Shown here: piece after piece, positions 1 to 6,655 of the stretch
How positions within the stretch are numbered: the stretch's first letter is position 1
How the letters are laid out: each line of letters starts with the position of its first letter
Source: a virus
Strand: one strand, 5' to 3'
Length of the DNA: 24,747 nucleotides
Virus record (IMG/VR): IMGVR_UViG_3300020281_000122
Span: 1-24,747 of that record
Position numbers and translations under genes: made by a program
The notes under the pieces: model-generated
Database searches by the model: none
Told to the model about the DNA's origin: nothing
What the model saw: only the letters and a program-made list of their open reading frames with translations

Positions 1-98
1 ACATTTTCGCTGCAAAAGTAGGTTATGTGATTGCCTTTGTCGTTCTTCTTTACACCCTCATCAGCTTCAAGTTCTTTTCTTAACTGCTCAATATCCAT
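1..98 (-). CDS. Probable phage lysozyme/endolysin, N-terminal fragment (cut by window edge)
   Basis: Only the first 32 codons are present; the gene runs off base 1. It starts at the ATG at 98, five bases after the stop of the gene above it. The fragment begins MDIEQLRKELEADEG. The helix followed by Asp-Glu-Gly matches the start of T4-type (GH24) muramidases, where the Glu of that motif is the catalytic acid that cleaves the MurNAc-GlcNAc bond of peptidoglycan. After it comes a lysine/asparagine-rich stretch (residues 17-24) and then ITYFC, where GH24 enzymes usually have their first beta strand; the diagnostic T-x-GIGH segment would lie beyond the edge. Position downstream of a holin candidate fits an endolysin. 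Family assignment rests on this short start and on context only. Confidence 0.5.
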   Translation of the reverse strand, partial: MDIEQLRKELEADEGVKKNDKGNHITYFCSEN

Positions 99-102
99 GA
101 TC

Positions 103-279
103 TTACTTTCTTTTTCTAGCTTTAGCCTGTGCAGTTTTGGATAGTTCTCTCATGTGAAATAATGGTTTTGAAGATTTAGTATGTGTCTTACCAGAATGTA
201 ACTTGCCATTAGGCATCCTGTGCATACCACCTTTGTGTTCTGTACCATCTCTAAAATAATGCTTTACACCTTTTGCCAT
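103..279 (-). CDS. Small basic conserved phage protein (58 aa)
   Basis: Translated by hand from the ATG at 279, giving 58 residues that start MAKGVKHYFRDGTEHKG and end ARKRK. The protein is rich in Lys, His and Gly, with two HKGG/HSGKTH-like segments (about residues 15-34) and a basic tail. It has no membrane segment, no signal peptide and no catalytic motif I recognise. The pattern G-V-K-H-Y-F-x-D-G resembles a small hypothetical protein I recall from many marine phages and cyanophages; that is memory, not a search. The start codon overlaps the stop of the preceding gene (TAATG), so translation is probably coupled. A nucleic-acid-binding or particle-associated role would fit the charge but is a guess. 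Confidence 0.8.
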   Translation of the reverse strand: MAKGVKHYFRDGTEHKGGMHRMPNGKLHSGKTHTKSSKPLFHMRELSKTAQAKARKRK

Positions 280-395
280 TACTTTTTCCTCTTTTTCTTT
301 TTGAGTTTCTTGAAATCTGCCCCTGTAATTTTGTTTCTTGGTGGGGCTGTTCTAGCTAGTTTTTTTTGCTTTGGAGAATATTTACTAAATGGCAT
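279..395 (-). CDS. Very small basic conserved phage protein (38 aa)
   Basis: Found by reading the gap between two larger genes. The ATG at 395 opens a 38-codon frame, starting MPFSKYSPKQKKLARTA and ending in a run of Lys and Arg (KKKKRKK). Both ends are TAATG overlaps with its neighbours, which argues strongly that it is translated. A short helical stretch containing KITGADFKKL precedes the basic tail. The opening pattern MPF-x-x-YS-x-KQKKLA resembles a tiny hypothetical protein I recall from marine phages. No enzymatic motif or membrane segment is present. The basic tail would suit binding to nucleic acid or to an acidic partner, but the function is unknown. Confidence 0.75.
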   Translation of the reverse strand: MPFSKYSPKQKKLARTAPPRNKITGADFKKLKKKKRKK

Positions 396-652
396 TATCT
401 TTTCCTCTTTTTAAGTATGGTTTTTACTTTACCTTTAGGATTGGCACGTTTGCGTTTTACAGCCGACCTTATCTGTGCCTTAGTCATAGTCTTAGCTTTT
501 GCAGATGGAACACACTTAGGATAACCTCTCTTACTGCCTTTGGCTTTGCTACGACCACATTTCTCATAACCACCACCCTTTTTAGGCGCAGAAATATCTA
601 CCCATTTTTCTTTTTTAAACCACTTTGTAAGTCCACCAGTAGGCTTTGCCAT
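395..652 (-). CDS. DUF5872-like small basic phage protein (85 aa)
   Basis: An 85-residue protein opening MAKPTGGLTKWFKKEKWVD, followed by a glycine/lysine segment with two cysteines (about residues 32 and 47) and a helix with the pattern TKAQIRSAVKRKR. The order G-G-L-x-x-W-F-K-x-x-W-V-D, then KKGGG-Y-x-x-C-G-R and Y-P-K-C-V-P, matches my recollection of the DUF5872 family, common in marine T4-like phages and podoviruses and of unknown function. The two Cys could form a metal site or disulfide, but no full zinc-ribbon pattern is visible. It joins both neighbours through TAATG overlaps within the lysis-end cassette. Confidence 0.88.
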   Translation of the reverse strand: MAKPTGGLTKWFKKEKWVDISAPKKGGGYEKCGRSKAKGSKRGYPKCVPSAKAKTMTKAQIRSAVKRKRANPKGKVKTILKKRKR

Positions 653-834
653 TATGCAGTCCTATACTTTCCACCACGTTTCTTATACGTTCTGACCAAA
701 TAAGCATTGGCATAAGCTGATGGATATACGTCAAATTTTCTTTTTGTTTCGGCTTTTACTCTTGCGTACAGAGCCTTGTTTGTTGGTATTGCTTTTTTCT
801 TGCTGCTTTTCTTTTTTTTGCTTAGTAATGCCAT
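652..834 (-). CDS. Small conserved basic phage protein (60 aa)
   Basis: Sixty residues starting MALLSKKKKSSKKKAIPTNK. After the poly-Lys N terminus comes a helical segment, ALYARVKAETKRKF, then a conserved-looking YPSAYANAYLVRTYKKRGGKY end. This second half resembles a widespread marine-phage and cyanophage hypothetical protein (pattern RVK-E-K-x-KF-x-VYPSAYAN). The start has only a weak ribosome site (a GCAAGA stretch) but lies inside the end of the preceding 68-aa frame, suggesting re-initiation. No transmembrane or catalytic motif is seen. The aromatic YPSAYANAY segment is probably the functional core. Biochemical role is unknown. Confidence 0.85.
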   Translation of the reverse strand: MALLSKKKKSSKKKAIPTNKALYARVKAETKRKFDVYPSAYANAYLVRTYKKRGGKYRTA

Positions 835-937
835 GATCTTGCTTTGCCCTCTTTTTTATTGAATCAACATATTTTTTCCAAAAAATATCAGCTATTGCAT
901 GAAAGAAATCGTATAACCTCATGTAAATATTACTCAT
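731..937 (-). CDS. Small protein of the lysis-end cassette (68 aa), overlapping the next gene
   Basis: The ATG at 937 overlaps the stop of the holin candidate by four bases (ATGA), a typical coupled start. Residues 1-33 (MSNIYMRLYDFFHAIADIFW onward to KKRAK) form an aromatic, amphipathic helix that looks like genuine protein. From about residue 35 on, the frame overlaps the first 104 bases of the next gene and reads out as Lys/Gln/Ser-rich sequence, as expected when a poly-Lys gene is read in another frame. The real conserved part is therefore probably the first 33-38 residues, with the tail a by-product of overlap. Function is unknown; the aromatic helix beside a holin might associate with membrane. 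Confidence 0.6.
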   Translation of the reverse strand: MSNIYMRLYDFFHAIADIFWKKYVDSIKKRAKQDHGITKQKKEKQQEKSNTNKQGSVRKSKSRNKKKI

Positions 938-1326
938 TTTTTCCCCATCAGTTTCATTGCTTGACCAACACCTTTAATGCCAAATGAACTAGAAACGGCT
1001 ATAAATAAAAGATATTGATACCATTTTGGTAATGTATTTAAGACTTCAAAACCTTGTCTGACATACTCTGTCATGCTCGGTATAAAGACTAATATTGCAG
1101 GTAGTAGTAAAACAATTAGAGCAAACTCATCTTTCCAACTGCTATCTGTGGCATCAGCCATAGATTTTTCCCATGCAATCTCACCTGATGCTATTTTTTC
1201 TGCTACTGCTGCTTTACTTTTAGCTTGAGCAACTTTAGCTTGGCCATCAGCTTTAACTTTTTCGACCTTAGATTCCATCCAAGAACTAGCAAGGTTAGCT
1301 ATAGGCCCAATAAGGGCTGAAAACAT
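934..1326 (-). CDS. Holin candidate (130 aa, two membrane helices)
   Basis: The N-terminal half is an amphipathic Ala/Lys-rich helix (about residues 15-55, with AQAKSKAAVAEK), followed by a SWKDE segment at 63-67. Two hydrophobic helices then follow at about 67-84 (ALIVLLLPAILVFI) and 102-120 (WYQYLLFIAVSSSFGIKG), and the end is basic (KLMGKK). This layout (charged helix, W-K-D-E, two membrane spans, lysine tail) matches proteins annotated as holins or 'TM-helix containing' in marine podoviruses, as I recall them. A holin would open the inner membrane so that the endolysin encoded further down this transcript reaches the cell wall. The neighbouring EF-hand membrane protein is an alternative holin, and the two could act as a pair. 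Confidence 0.65.
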   Translation of the reverse strand: MFSALIGPIANLASSWMESKVEKVKADGQAKVAQAKSKAAVAEKIASGEIAWEKSMADATDSSWKDEFALIVLLLPAILVFIPSMTEYVRQGFEVLNTLPKWYQYLLFIAVSSSFGIKGVGQAMKLMGKK

Positions 1327-1327
1327 A

Positions 1328-1642
1328 TTATTTCCTATTCATAAAAGCAGATGCACCCATGTATGCAGCAACGATACCACCACCAGTGATATAAAAAAGA
1401 TTACTAATATCTGCCAAAGCCTTAACTCTTTCCAAATCGACAAAGAACATAGCAAAAGTAAACAAAGCCATAGCAACCAAACTGGCAGTTGCCATACGTC
1501 TTTGCGCTCTTTGTTTTCGTAAATCATGTTCTAGCTTCTTTATTTCACTTACATGACTTAGTTCTTCGTCACTAACTATCCCATCACCATCTTCGTCATA
1601 CTCTGCGTAGATAGATTCTTTCTGTAGTTTTTTTTGGGTCAT
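1328..1642 (-). CDS. EF-hand membrane protein (104 aa), holin-like
   Basis: Residues 16-27 read DEDGDGIVSDEE, a complete canonical EF-hand loop: Asp at positions 1, 3 and 5, Gly at 6, a hydrophobic residue at 8 and Glu at 12. It is followed by a charged helix (about 28-49, KKLEHDLRKQRAQRR) and two hydrophobic segments at about 50-68 and 82-101, ending in NRK. A single calcium-binding loop on the N-terminal face of a small two-span membrane protein is visible directly. Its role is inferred: size, topology and position next to a holin candidate suggest a lysis or membrane-timing function, possibly sensing divalent cations. The start overlaps the preceding stop (ATGA). An internal alternative-frame ORF at 1339-1527 is a shadow. 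Confidence 0.82.
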   Translation of the reverse strand: MTQKKLQKESIYAEYDEDGDGIVSDEELSHVSEIKKLEHDLRKQRAQRRMATASLVAMALFTFAMFFVDLERVKALADISNLFYITGGGIVAAYMGASAFMNRK

Positions 1643-3582
1643 TCTAAATTAACTGTTGGTAATGCTAAATTTTGTTGAAGGTTACCTGTAAAAGCATTTA
1701 TAGCTTCTGCAAGTTCACCATCTTTACCAGGTAATGCTGCTAATTTACCAAATTGTGTTACTAGCTGATTAGGTGCTGTGTTAGCCACTTGAGCAGTCGA
1801 TTTTACCCATCTAATAAATTTAGGGCTTGTCATTAGCTTTGCAGCAAATCTTGGTGCTAAAACTGTTGCACCTACTGCTGCACCTGCAACTGGCTGTCCT
1901 GTAAGAAATAAGCCACCTGATGTAAGTAATGATGTTACATTAGCAAAACCAATATTTACAGACCCAGTTCTTGATGGATTGTTAAGCAAACGTCTTTCAT
2001 CAACTGTTCTTACAACCCTTACAAGACTATCTATTTCTTTTGCTATTTCTTTTTGTCTTGGTCTGTTAAATAAAACTCTCTTAACACCTGTATCTAATTT
2101 ATTCCACTCATTTAAAAATGTTGTGGGTGACCAACCAGAATTAGGATCAGCTTTGTTATAACCTAATCTTGAAAATATAGTTGATGATACAGCATCCCTT
2201 TCTGGTTTTGTAAGTGTTTTAAAAACCTCTTTTATTCTTTGACTTCCTTGTTTGCCACCTTGCATAGCAAAAGTAAAAATCTGTGAATCAAGTGCTTTGT
2301 TTTGAATAGTCTCAATAGTTTTTTCTACACCACCTGTTTTCTTAGAAACGAACTTATTATATTGATCTGCTTTTTTTAACAACCTACTTGCTTCTGGGCT
2401 AACAGCATCAACAGATGCAAATATGTCTTTTGACAACGCACCATAAATAGCATTTAACTTGCCATCACCTGTAGACTCAATTTTTATTTTTCCTGGTGTA
2501 GCAGGGCCAATTATTCTACCTATTTCAGTACGAATTTGTCTAGCAGCACTTAAAGGCACAGACCCATCGGTAGCATCATTTAACAAATTATTAATTTTAT
2601 CTAATGATGGTTTATATATACTTTTCAATGTGTTAGGTGCTGAAGCTAATTCATTTTCTAAATTTGCTTTCAATGTTCTTATATTGTTTAAATTTACTTT
2701 TGCATTACCTGCTGCATCAAAAGCTGCCCCATACAAAGCTTCTTTTTTATTCTGTATTTTTTCAAAATAATTTTTTGAACCTGTTTTTATTATTGTGCCA
2801 ACATCTTGAATACTTGGTGCAGCATCGCCTAAATCTTTTGTAATTTTACCTACTACATCTTGAAGTTGTTTTTGTAATTTATCTCTTGATGCACCAATAA
2901 TGTCAGCAGCAAATATATTACCACCTAGCACTTCTTCAACATTAGCAACACCTCTGCTACCTGTTAATGTGGCAACTGTTGGCTGTACTCCAATTTTATC
3001 AAAGTCACTTGCTCTTTGGCCTGGTCTTATACCACTTAAAGTTTGTGTGCCTTTTTTTATCCCAGATTGTACACCTTTTAATAATTTATCAGCAGCAGCA
3101 CCACCAACGGCTTCCATGCCTATGTTCTCACCTGCTCTAATAATGTTTTGTGCTAAAGGTCTTTCAACATTACCAGGTGTAAGGGCATCACTTACTACAT
3201 CATATAATTGACCACCCATTTCACTACCCATAGCAACACCAACAGGAGTTGTAACTACACCAGGAGATGTTACAGCACCACCAATAAAACCACCTACTCC
3301 ACTAGCAAATTCTCTGCCTACACTTGGTATATCTCCCCAATCAAGTCCAGGTGGGTTGTAAACAGTTAGGTTGTCATTTCTATCTAAAAAGAAAAGATTA
3401 TCTGCACCATATTTATTTACAATATCAAGGTTAGGATTTGCTTTTTGTAAATCTTGTGCTGTGTAAACCTTTGGATAATATTTTTCTAATATAGATTTTC
3501 TTTGATTGTCAGGGGCATTGCCTACTGCTGCTCTTATAGCAAATGATGCACCACTTTCATCAATAGATACTTGTTTAGCCAT
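1639..3582 (-). CDS. Internal virion / ejection protein (647 aa)
   Basis: A large protein with two glycine-zipper-like hydrophobic regions, near residues 90-125 (GVGGFIGGAVTSPG) and 550-590 (GLFLTGQPVAGAAVGATVLA), separated by long Lys/Glu-rich helical sequence. The start has a good ribosome site (AGGAT about 8 bases before the ATG at 3582). Large helical proteins with Gly/Ala membrane-compatible patches late in a podovirus structural operon are typically internal or pilot proteins ejected ahead of the genome to form a conduit across the envelope (P22 gp16 and T7 gp15/gp16 are the models). I see no lytic transglycosylase or other enzyme motif. The assignment rests on composition and position after the fibres; no specific family is claimed. 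Confidence 0.7.
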   Translation of the reverse strand: MAKQVSIDESGASFAIRAAVGNAPDNQRKSILEKYYPKVYTAQDLQKANPNLDIVNKYGADNLFFLDRNDNLTVYNPPGLDWGDIPSVGREFASGVGGFIGGAVTSPGVVTTPVGVAMGSEMGGQLYDVVSDALTPGNVERPLAQNIIRAGENIGMEAVGGAAADKLLKGVQSGIKKGTQTLSGIRPGQRASDFDKIGVQPTVATLTGSRGVANVEEVLGGNIFAADIIGASRDKLQKQLQDVVGKITKDLGDAAPSIQDVGTIIKTGSKNYFEKIQNKKEALYGAAFDAAGNAKVNLNNIRTLKANLENELASAPNTLKSIYKPSLDKINNLLNDATDGSVPLSAARQIRTEIGRIIGPATPGKIKIESTGDGKLNAIYGALSKDIFASVDAVSPEASRLLKKADQYNKFVSKKTGGVEKTIETIQNKALDSQIFTFAMQGGKQGSQRIKEVFKTLTKPERDAVSSTIFSRLGYNKADPNSGWSPTTFLNEWNKLDTGVKRVLFNRPRQKEIAKEIDSLVRVVRTVDERRLLNNPSRTGSVNIGFANVTSLLTSGGLFLTGQPVAGAAVGATVLAPRFAAKLMTSPKFIRWVKSTAQVANTAPNQLVTQFGKLAALPGKDGELAEAINAFTGNLQQNLALPTVNLE

Positions 3583-3590
3583 TGTATATC

Positions 3591-4841
3591 CTAGTTTGGA
3601 AGATTGATTTTGTTGCTAGTTGTTTTTTGGTCACTTTTTTTCAAGTAATCATTCACATTTATGTTTGGTAAATTTTTGATTGATCTACCTTGTTTGAAGG
3701 CTTCAATATTTGTTCCTAGTTCAATTATTAACCTCTCAACATTAGCACGAACTGTGCTACCTCTAGTTGTTATGCCTGGTACAATTTGACTTAAATAAAG
3801 ATTAATTTCTTGCTGATTAGCTGTTGCACCAGTTCTTTTTCTTAGTCTAAGGTCAACTAGGTTCTGTATGGCATTATATAATTTTTGTGCATCTCCACTT
3901 CCTGCCCTTCCAATAGATGATCCAGAAAGAACTGCTACACTTTGATTATACTGCCCATTCTGAAGGTCACCACCAAACATAATATCTATAATTGTTTTAA
4001 TATCATTTGATGCTGATGCTGCATCTGAAACAAAAGATGCTTCTTTTTCAGATAATTTAGATGTTTTTGTAATAATAGGTTTTTCTTCTGGTTTTGTACC
4101 ATTTTGTGATGCTTGACTTACATTGCCACTCAAAACTGATTCTAAATTAATACCTGGTATTTGCTTCAACTCTATATTATTTGTTTCTGGATTTACTACG
4201 TTTATGTTTGTTGGCCTTGATAAAATTTGCTTTAGACCTAAAAGTTCTTGGTTTTCTGCATTTGATCTATTTGGATTATTGTTTAGTTCTATTGCTCGGT
4301 TAAGCATATTTGCCATACTTCCCATGCTACCTGTTTGTGAGCCACTAATGTTTTTAATTGATCCACTTACAGAGCCTATTTGGTAAACCTGACCTCTACT
4401 TGTATCAAGTCCTTTTGCTTGAGCTTGTTCATTTGATAGTGTTGTAAATGTTTCAGTAGGTTTTTGTGTGGCTTTTGTAATTTCCATATTAGCTGCTAGT
4501 GGCAAAGCTACTTCTGGTGCAACATTTGATAAACCTGATAATATAGGTGTTTTACTTAAATCTATACCAGCTAGTGCATTTGCTAGTTGATTTTGATATT
4601 CATTTTCTCTTGCCACCTGTCGGTCTATTGCACCTTTTTGTAGGTAAGCACCAATCAATGCAGAACTAAGTCTACCAAGACCTTGTAAGGGTGTTCTTAC
4701 TGGTGCTGACGATAAACCTTGCTGTTGTAGTTGTTGGCCTAATATACGTCTAGGATCAGATTGAAACGCAGGGTTTAGTGCTTTATATCTAAAACTTGGA
4801 CTATTTGGTAACCCCATCATTGTTCTTGGTGATATTGCCAT
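3591..4841 (-). CDS. Probable internal/ejected virion protein (416 aa)
   Basis: It opens MAISPRTMMGLPNSPSFRYK, followed by a Gln-rich helical stretch (residues 30-45, LGQQLQQQGL) and an Ala/Leu segment (about 55-70). The middle is Asn/Ser/Gln-rich and looks disordered. A structured helical block near residues 275-385 contains DIKTIIDIMFGG, LYNAIQNLVDLRLRKRTGA and a conserved-looking NLYLSQIVPGITTRGSTVRA. No catalytic motif or membrane helix is evident. It sits eight bases after the stop of the 392-aa protein and eight bases before the 647-aa ejection candidate, each with its own Shine-Dalgarno. The three probably form an internal core or ejection set. Function is inferred from position only. 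Confidence 0.6.
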   Translation of the reverse strand: MAISPRTMMGLPNSPSFRYKALNPAFQSDPRRILGQQLQQQGLSSAPVRTPLQGLGRLSSALIGAYLQKGAIDRQVARENEYQNQLANALAGIDLSKTPILSGLSNVAPEVALPLAANMEITKATQKPTETFTTLSNEQAQAKGLDTSRGQVYQIGSVSGSIKNISGSQTGSMGSMANMLNRAIELNNNPNRSNAENQELLGLKQILSRPTNINVVNPETNNIELKQIPGINLESVLSGNVSQASQNGTKPEEKPIITKTSKLSEKEASFVSDAASASNDIKTIIDIMFGGDLQNGQYNQSVAVLSGSSIGRAGSGDAQKLYNAIQNLVDLRLRKRTGATANQQEINLYLSQIVPGITTRGSTVRANVERLIIELGTNIEAFKQGRSIKNLPNINVNDYLKKSDQKTTSNKINLPN

Positions 4842-4849
4842 TATTTATC

Positions 4850-6028
4850 CTATCTAAGTAAGTATGCTGCGCCTAGATTACCTGCCAATCCAAATAATCC
4901 ACCTAAATCTGCTGATCTACTTGCCATAGCTTGATTGAAAGCATTTTGTTGTGCTGCCTGTTGTGCTGCAAATGCTCCTTGAGTATCTATTGCTCCTGGT
5001 GCAAAGAAACTAGCTTGTTGTATTTGTGGGCCACCAAGTAAGGCTGCTAACTCATTAAAGTTCTGACTTCTTAGTGCATTTCTTTCAGCTATTTCACGTT
5101 GTCTTTGTTGTTGTGCAATTTGATTAGATAGTAACTGATCGGCTATCTGTTGCTGTCTTGCTGCGTTTTGTAACTGAACATTGGCTGCATCTTGTCCAAA
5201 TGCCTGTTGTTGTCTCGCTAGTCCGAACTCACCTGTGGCTGCTCTTTCACCAAACTCCATAGCCCTATTCTGTCTAGCCTGATTGACTAATCTATCAGAT
5301 TCTTGACCTGCTGCTAATGTAGCCTGTTGCGCTAGTCTCTGTAGTTGTTCATTTTGTTGTGATTCAAGCCTGTTTACAGCTTGGTTATATGGATCACTTG
5401 TAATAGGTATGCCACGATTTATTAGATTGGTTTCTAGTTCTTCTCTTTGTCTAGTAAACTCTGGCTGTAACAAACCTAACTGTCTATTAAACAAAGTTTG
5501 TTCAATAGTGCTTCTAAATGCTTCTGGGTCAGATTGTAAAGCAGTCAAACCCTCTGTGCTTAGTGCTTGTGGTAAGCCTACATCTGTTCCTATATTTTGA
5601 TTAAATGCTTGTAAATTAGCAAGTTGTGTGGGATCAATCTCTTGTGCTGCACTTATACCTGATAATGTTGGTGCTGTTCTAAATGGATTTTGAAAGTCAG
5701 GATCATCTTGGAATATAGGTGTACCATCAGGATTTTGCCCTATAACTGTACGACCTGTAACTCTACCAAATGCAAGATTACCAAGACCTAAACCAGTACC
5801 TTCTGTAGCTGCTCTTAGTTGTGCTTGAAAAGGTGTTTCTTGTGTAAATGCTGCTGCTTGACCATCTTCAGGTACTACACCTTGCACAAACTGTCCCTGA
5901 TCTCCTACAGAACCAAATAATAAATTACCATAAGGTGTAAACTGTGTAATCCTGTTGGCATTAGCTTGAGCATTAATTAACTCATTTGGATTAGGTGCAG
6001 GAGGTGGAGTTGGACTGCTTTTACCCAT
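4850..6028 (-). CDS. Probable internal or tail-tip virion protein (392 aa)
   Basis: The start MGKSSPTPPPAPNPNELINA is a proline-rich lead followed by QANANRITQFTPYGNLLFGS. The motif 'KSS-PPPAP-P, ANAQA-ANR, TPYGN' is one I recall from structural proteins near the internal-protein genes of many marine podoviruses and siphoviruses. Residues 180-345 are extremely rich in Gln, Ala and Arg (for example QQQRQREIAERNAL) and predict as one long helix or coiled coil. The C terminus (about 370-392) is Gly/Leu-rich and mildly hydrophobic (GGLFGLAGNLGAAYLLR), perhaps membrane-active. The start overlaps the GNAT gene by eight bases and has an AAGGA ribosome site about 8 bases upstream. The role is most likely structural or ejected. 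Confidence 0.62.
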   Translation of the reverse strand: MGKSSPTPPPAPNPNELINAQANANRITQFTPYGNLLFGSVGDQGQFVQGVVPEDGQAAAFTQETPFQAQLRAATEGTGLGLGNLAFGRVTGRTVIGQNPDGTPIFQDDPDFQNPFRTAPTLSGISAAQEIDPTQLANLQAFNQNIGTDVGLPQALSTEGLTALQSDPEAFRSTIEQTLFNRQLGLLQPEFTRQREELETNLINRGIPITSDPYNQAVNRLESQQNEQLQRLAQQATLAAGQESDRLVNQARQNRAMEFGERAATGEFGLARQQQAFGQDAANVQLQNAARQQQIADQLLSNQIAQQQRQREIAERNALRSQNFNELAALLGGPQIQQASFFAPGAIDTQGAFAAQQAAQQNAFNQAMASRSADLGGLFGLAGNLGAAYLLR

Positions 6029-6455
6029 ATTTTAATTCCTTCTTAGTTTTCTTTATCCATTTACATTCATCTTTTAACATTCCCCAAATAATCGCATCAT
6101 TGGGATAATACATCTGTCTCAATATACCCTCTGGTGTAAAACCTAACTGTCTGTTCATTTTCATGGCTTTGTGGTTACTTTCATCGCAAGTAACTAGCAA
6201 TCTGTTTGCATCACATTGTATGAATGGATAAGCAAACAAAGAATACAGGACAGACCGAGTAGCCCATCTAGGGGAGGAGGATGCTAAACTAGCTTCAATC
6301 TGTCCATCTCGGTAATCGTGAAAAACTGCACCTGCAATCAACTGATTATCTCTTTGAACACCAATAGCTGTACTTGGCCCAAACCCTCTAATCCCAATTT
6401 TTTTCGCAACCCATGCTCTTACATAATCATCTATGTTTGTAACTATAGAAATCAC
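6021..6455 (-). CDS. GNAT-family N-acetyltransferase (144 aa)
   Basis: The fold is recognisable from its order: a beta-rich N-terminal half with AIGVQRDNQLIAGAVF, an Arg-rich step toward helix 3 (SSSPRWATRSVLYSLFAYPF), then RLLVTCDESNHKAMKMNRQL, and the typical GF-x-x-EG-x-x-R end (LGFTPEGILRQMY). GNAT enzymes move an acetyl group from acetyl-CoA to an amine; the N-x-x-A-x-x-x-x-x-x-LGF-x-EG pattern is typical of the RimJ/RimL-like branch. The acceptor cannot be read from sequence. Such genes are frequent between tail and internal-protein genes in marine phages. The start is GTG at 6455, overlapping the preceding TAG stop (TAGTG). It could acetylate a virion protein or a host target; both are inference. 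Confidence 0.82.
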   Translation of the reverse strand: MISIVTNIDDYVRAWVAKKIGIRGFGPSTAIGVQRDNQLIAGAVFHDYRDGQIEASLASSSPRWATRSVLYSLFAYPFIQCDANRLLVTCDESNHKAMKMNRQLGFTPEGILRQMYYPNDAIIWGMLKDECKWIKKTKKELKYG

Positions 6456-6655
6456 TAATATACTCTTACTTTGTCTTTATCTATTTGTGGCACAAGTTTA
6501 CATATACAGTTGTATTTCATGTTCTCACCTGTAGCACTATCGTATGTTTGTTCACTTAAATACTCTGTATAGAATGTGCAATCTGCAACATTTCTAAAAT
6601 AAATTGCGCCTTGTGCTACACCATTAAGATAACAAGCCAACATAAATGCAGTCAT
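6455..6655 (-). CDS. Small conserved hypothetical protein (66 aa)
   Basis: Starts MTAFMLACYLNGVAQGAIYF, a hydrophobic stretch that could be a signal or membrane segment but may equally be a buried strand-helix. It is followed by a Cys at 27 (DCTFYTEYLSEQ) and a C-x-C pair near residues 50-52 (KYNCICKLVPQ), and ends in a charged tail. Four cysteines in 66 residues is high for this genome and hints at disulfides or a metal site, which would suit an exported or envelope protein. ATGA overlap with the 156-aa membrane protein and TAGTG overlap with the GNAT gene show that it is translationally coupled on both sides. I do not recognise a named family. Confidence 0.68.
   Translation of the reverse strand: MTAFMLACYLNGVAQGAIYFRNVADCTFYTEYLSEQTYDSATGENMKYNCICKLVPQIDKDKVRVY

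Noticed and set aside
220-414. Plus-strand open frames throughout the window (for example 220-414, 389-703, 2459-2770, 9283-9657, 24023-24370)
   Set aside because: All lie antisense to well-supported minus-strand genes, lack ribosome sites and have compositions (Ser/Leu/Phe/Pro-rich) expected of reverse-complement readings of Lys-, Ala- and Gly-rich genes.
1339-1527. 62-aa minus-strand frame inside the EF-hand protein gene
   Set aside because: It is a +1 shadow of the EF-hand gene's membrane helices; no ribosome site and no independent conservation signal.
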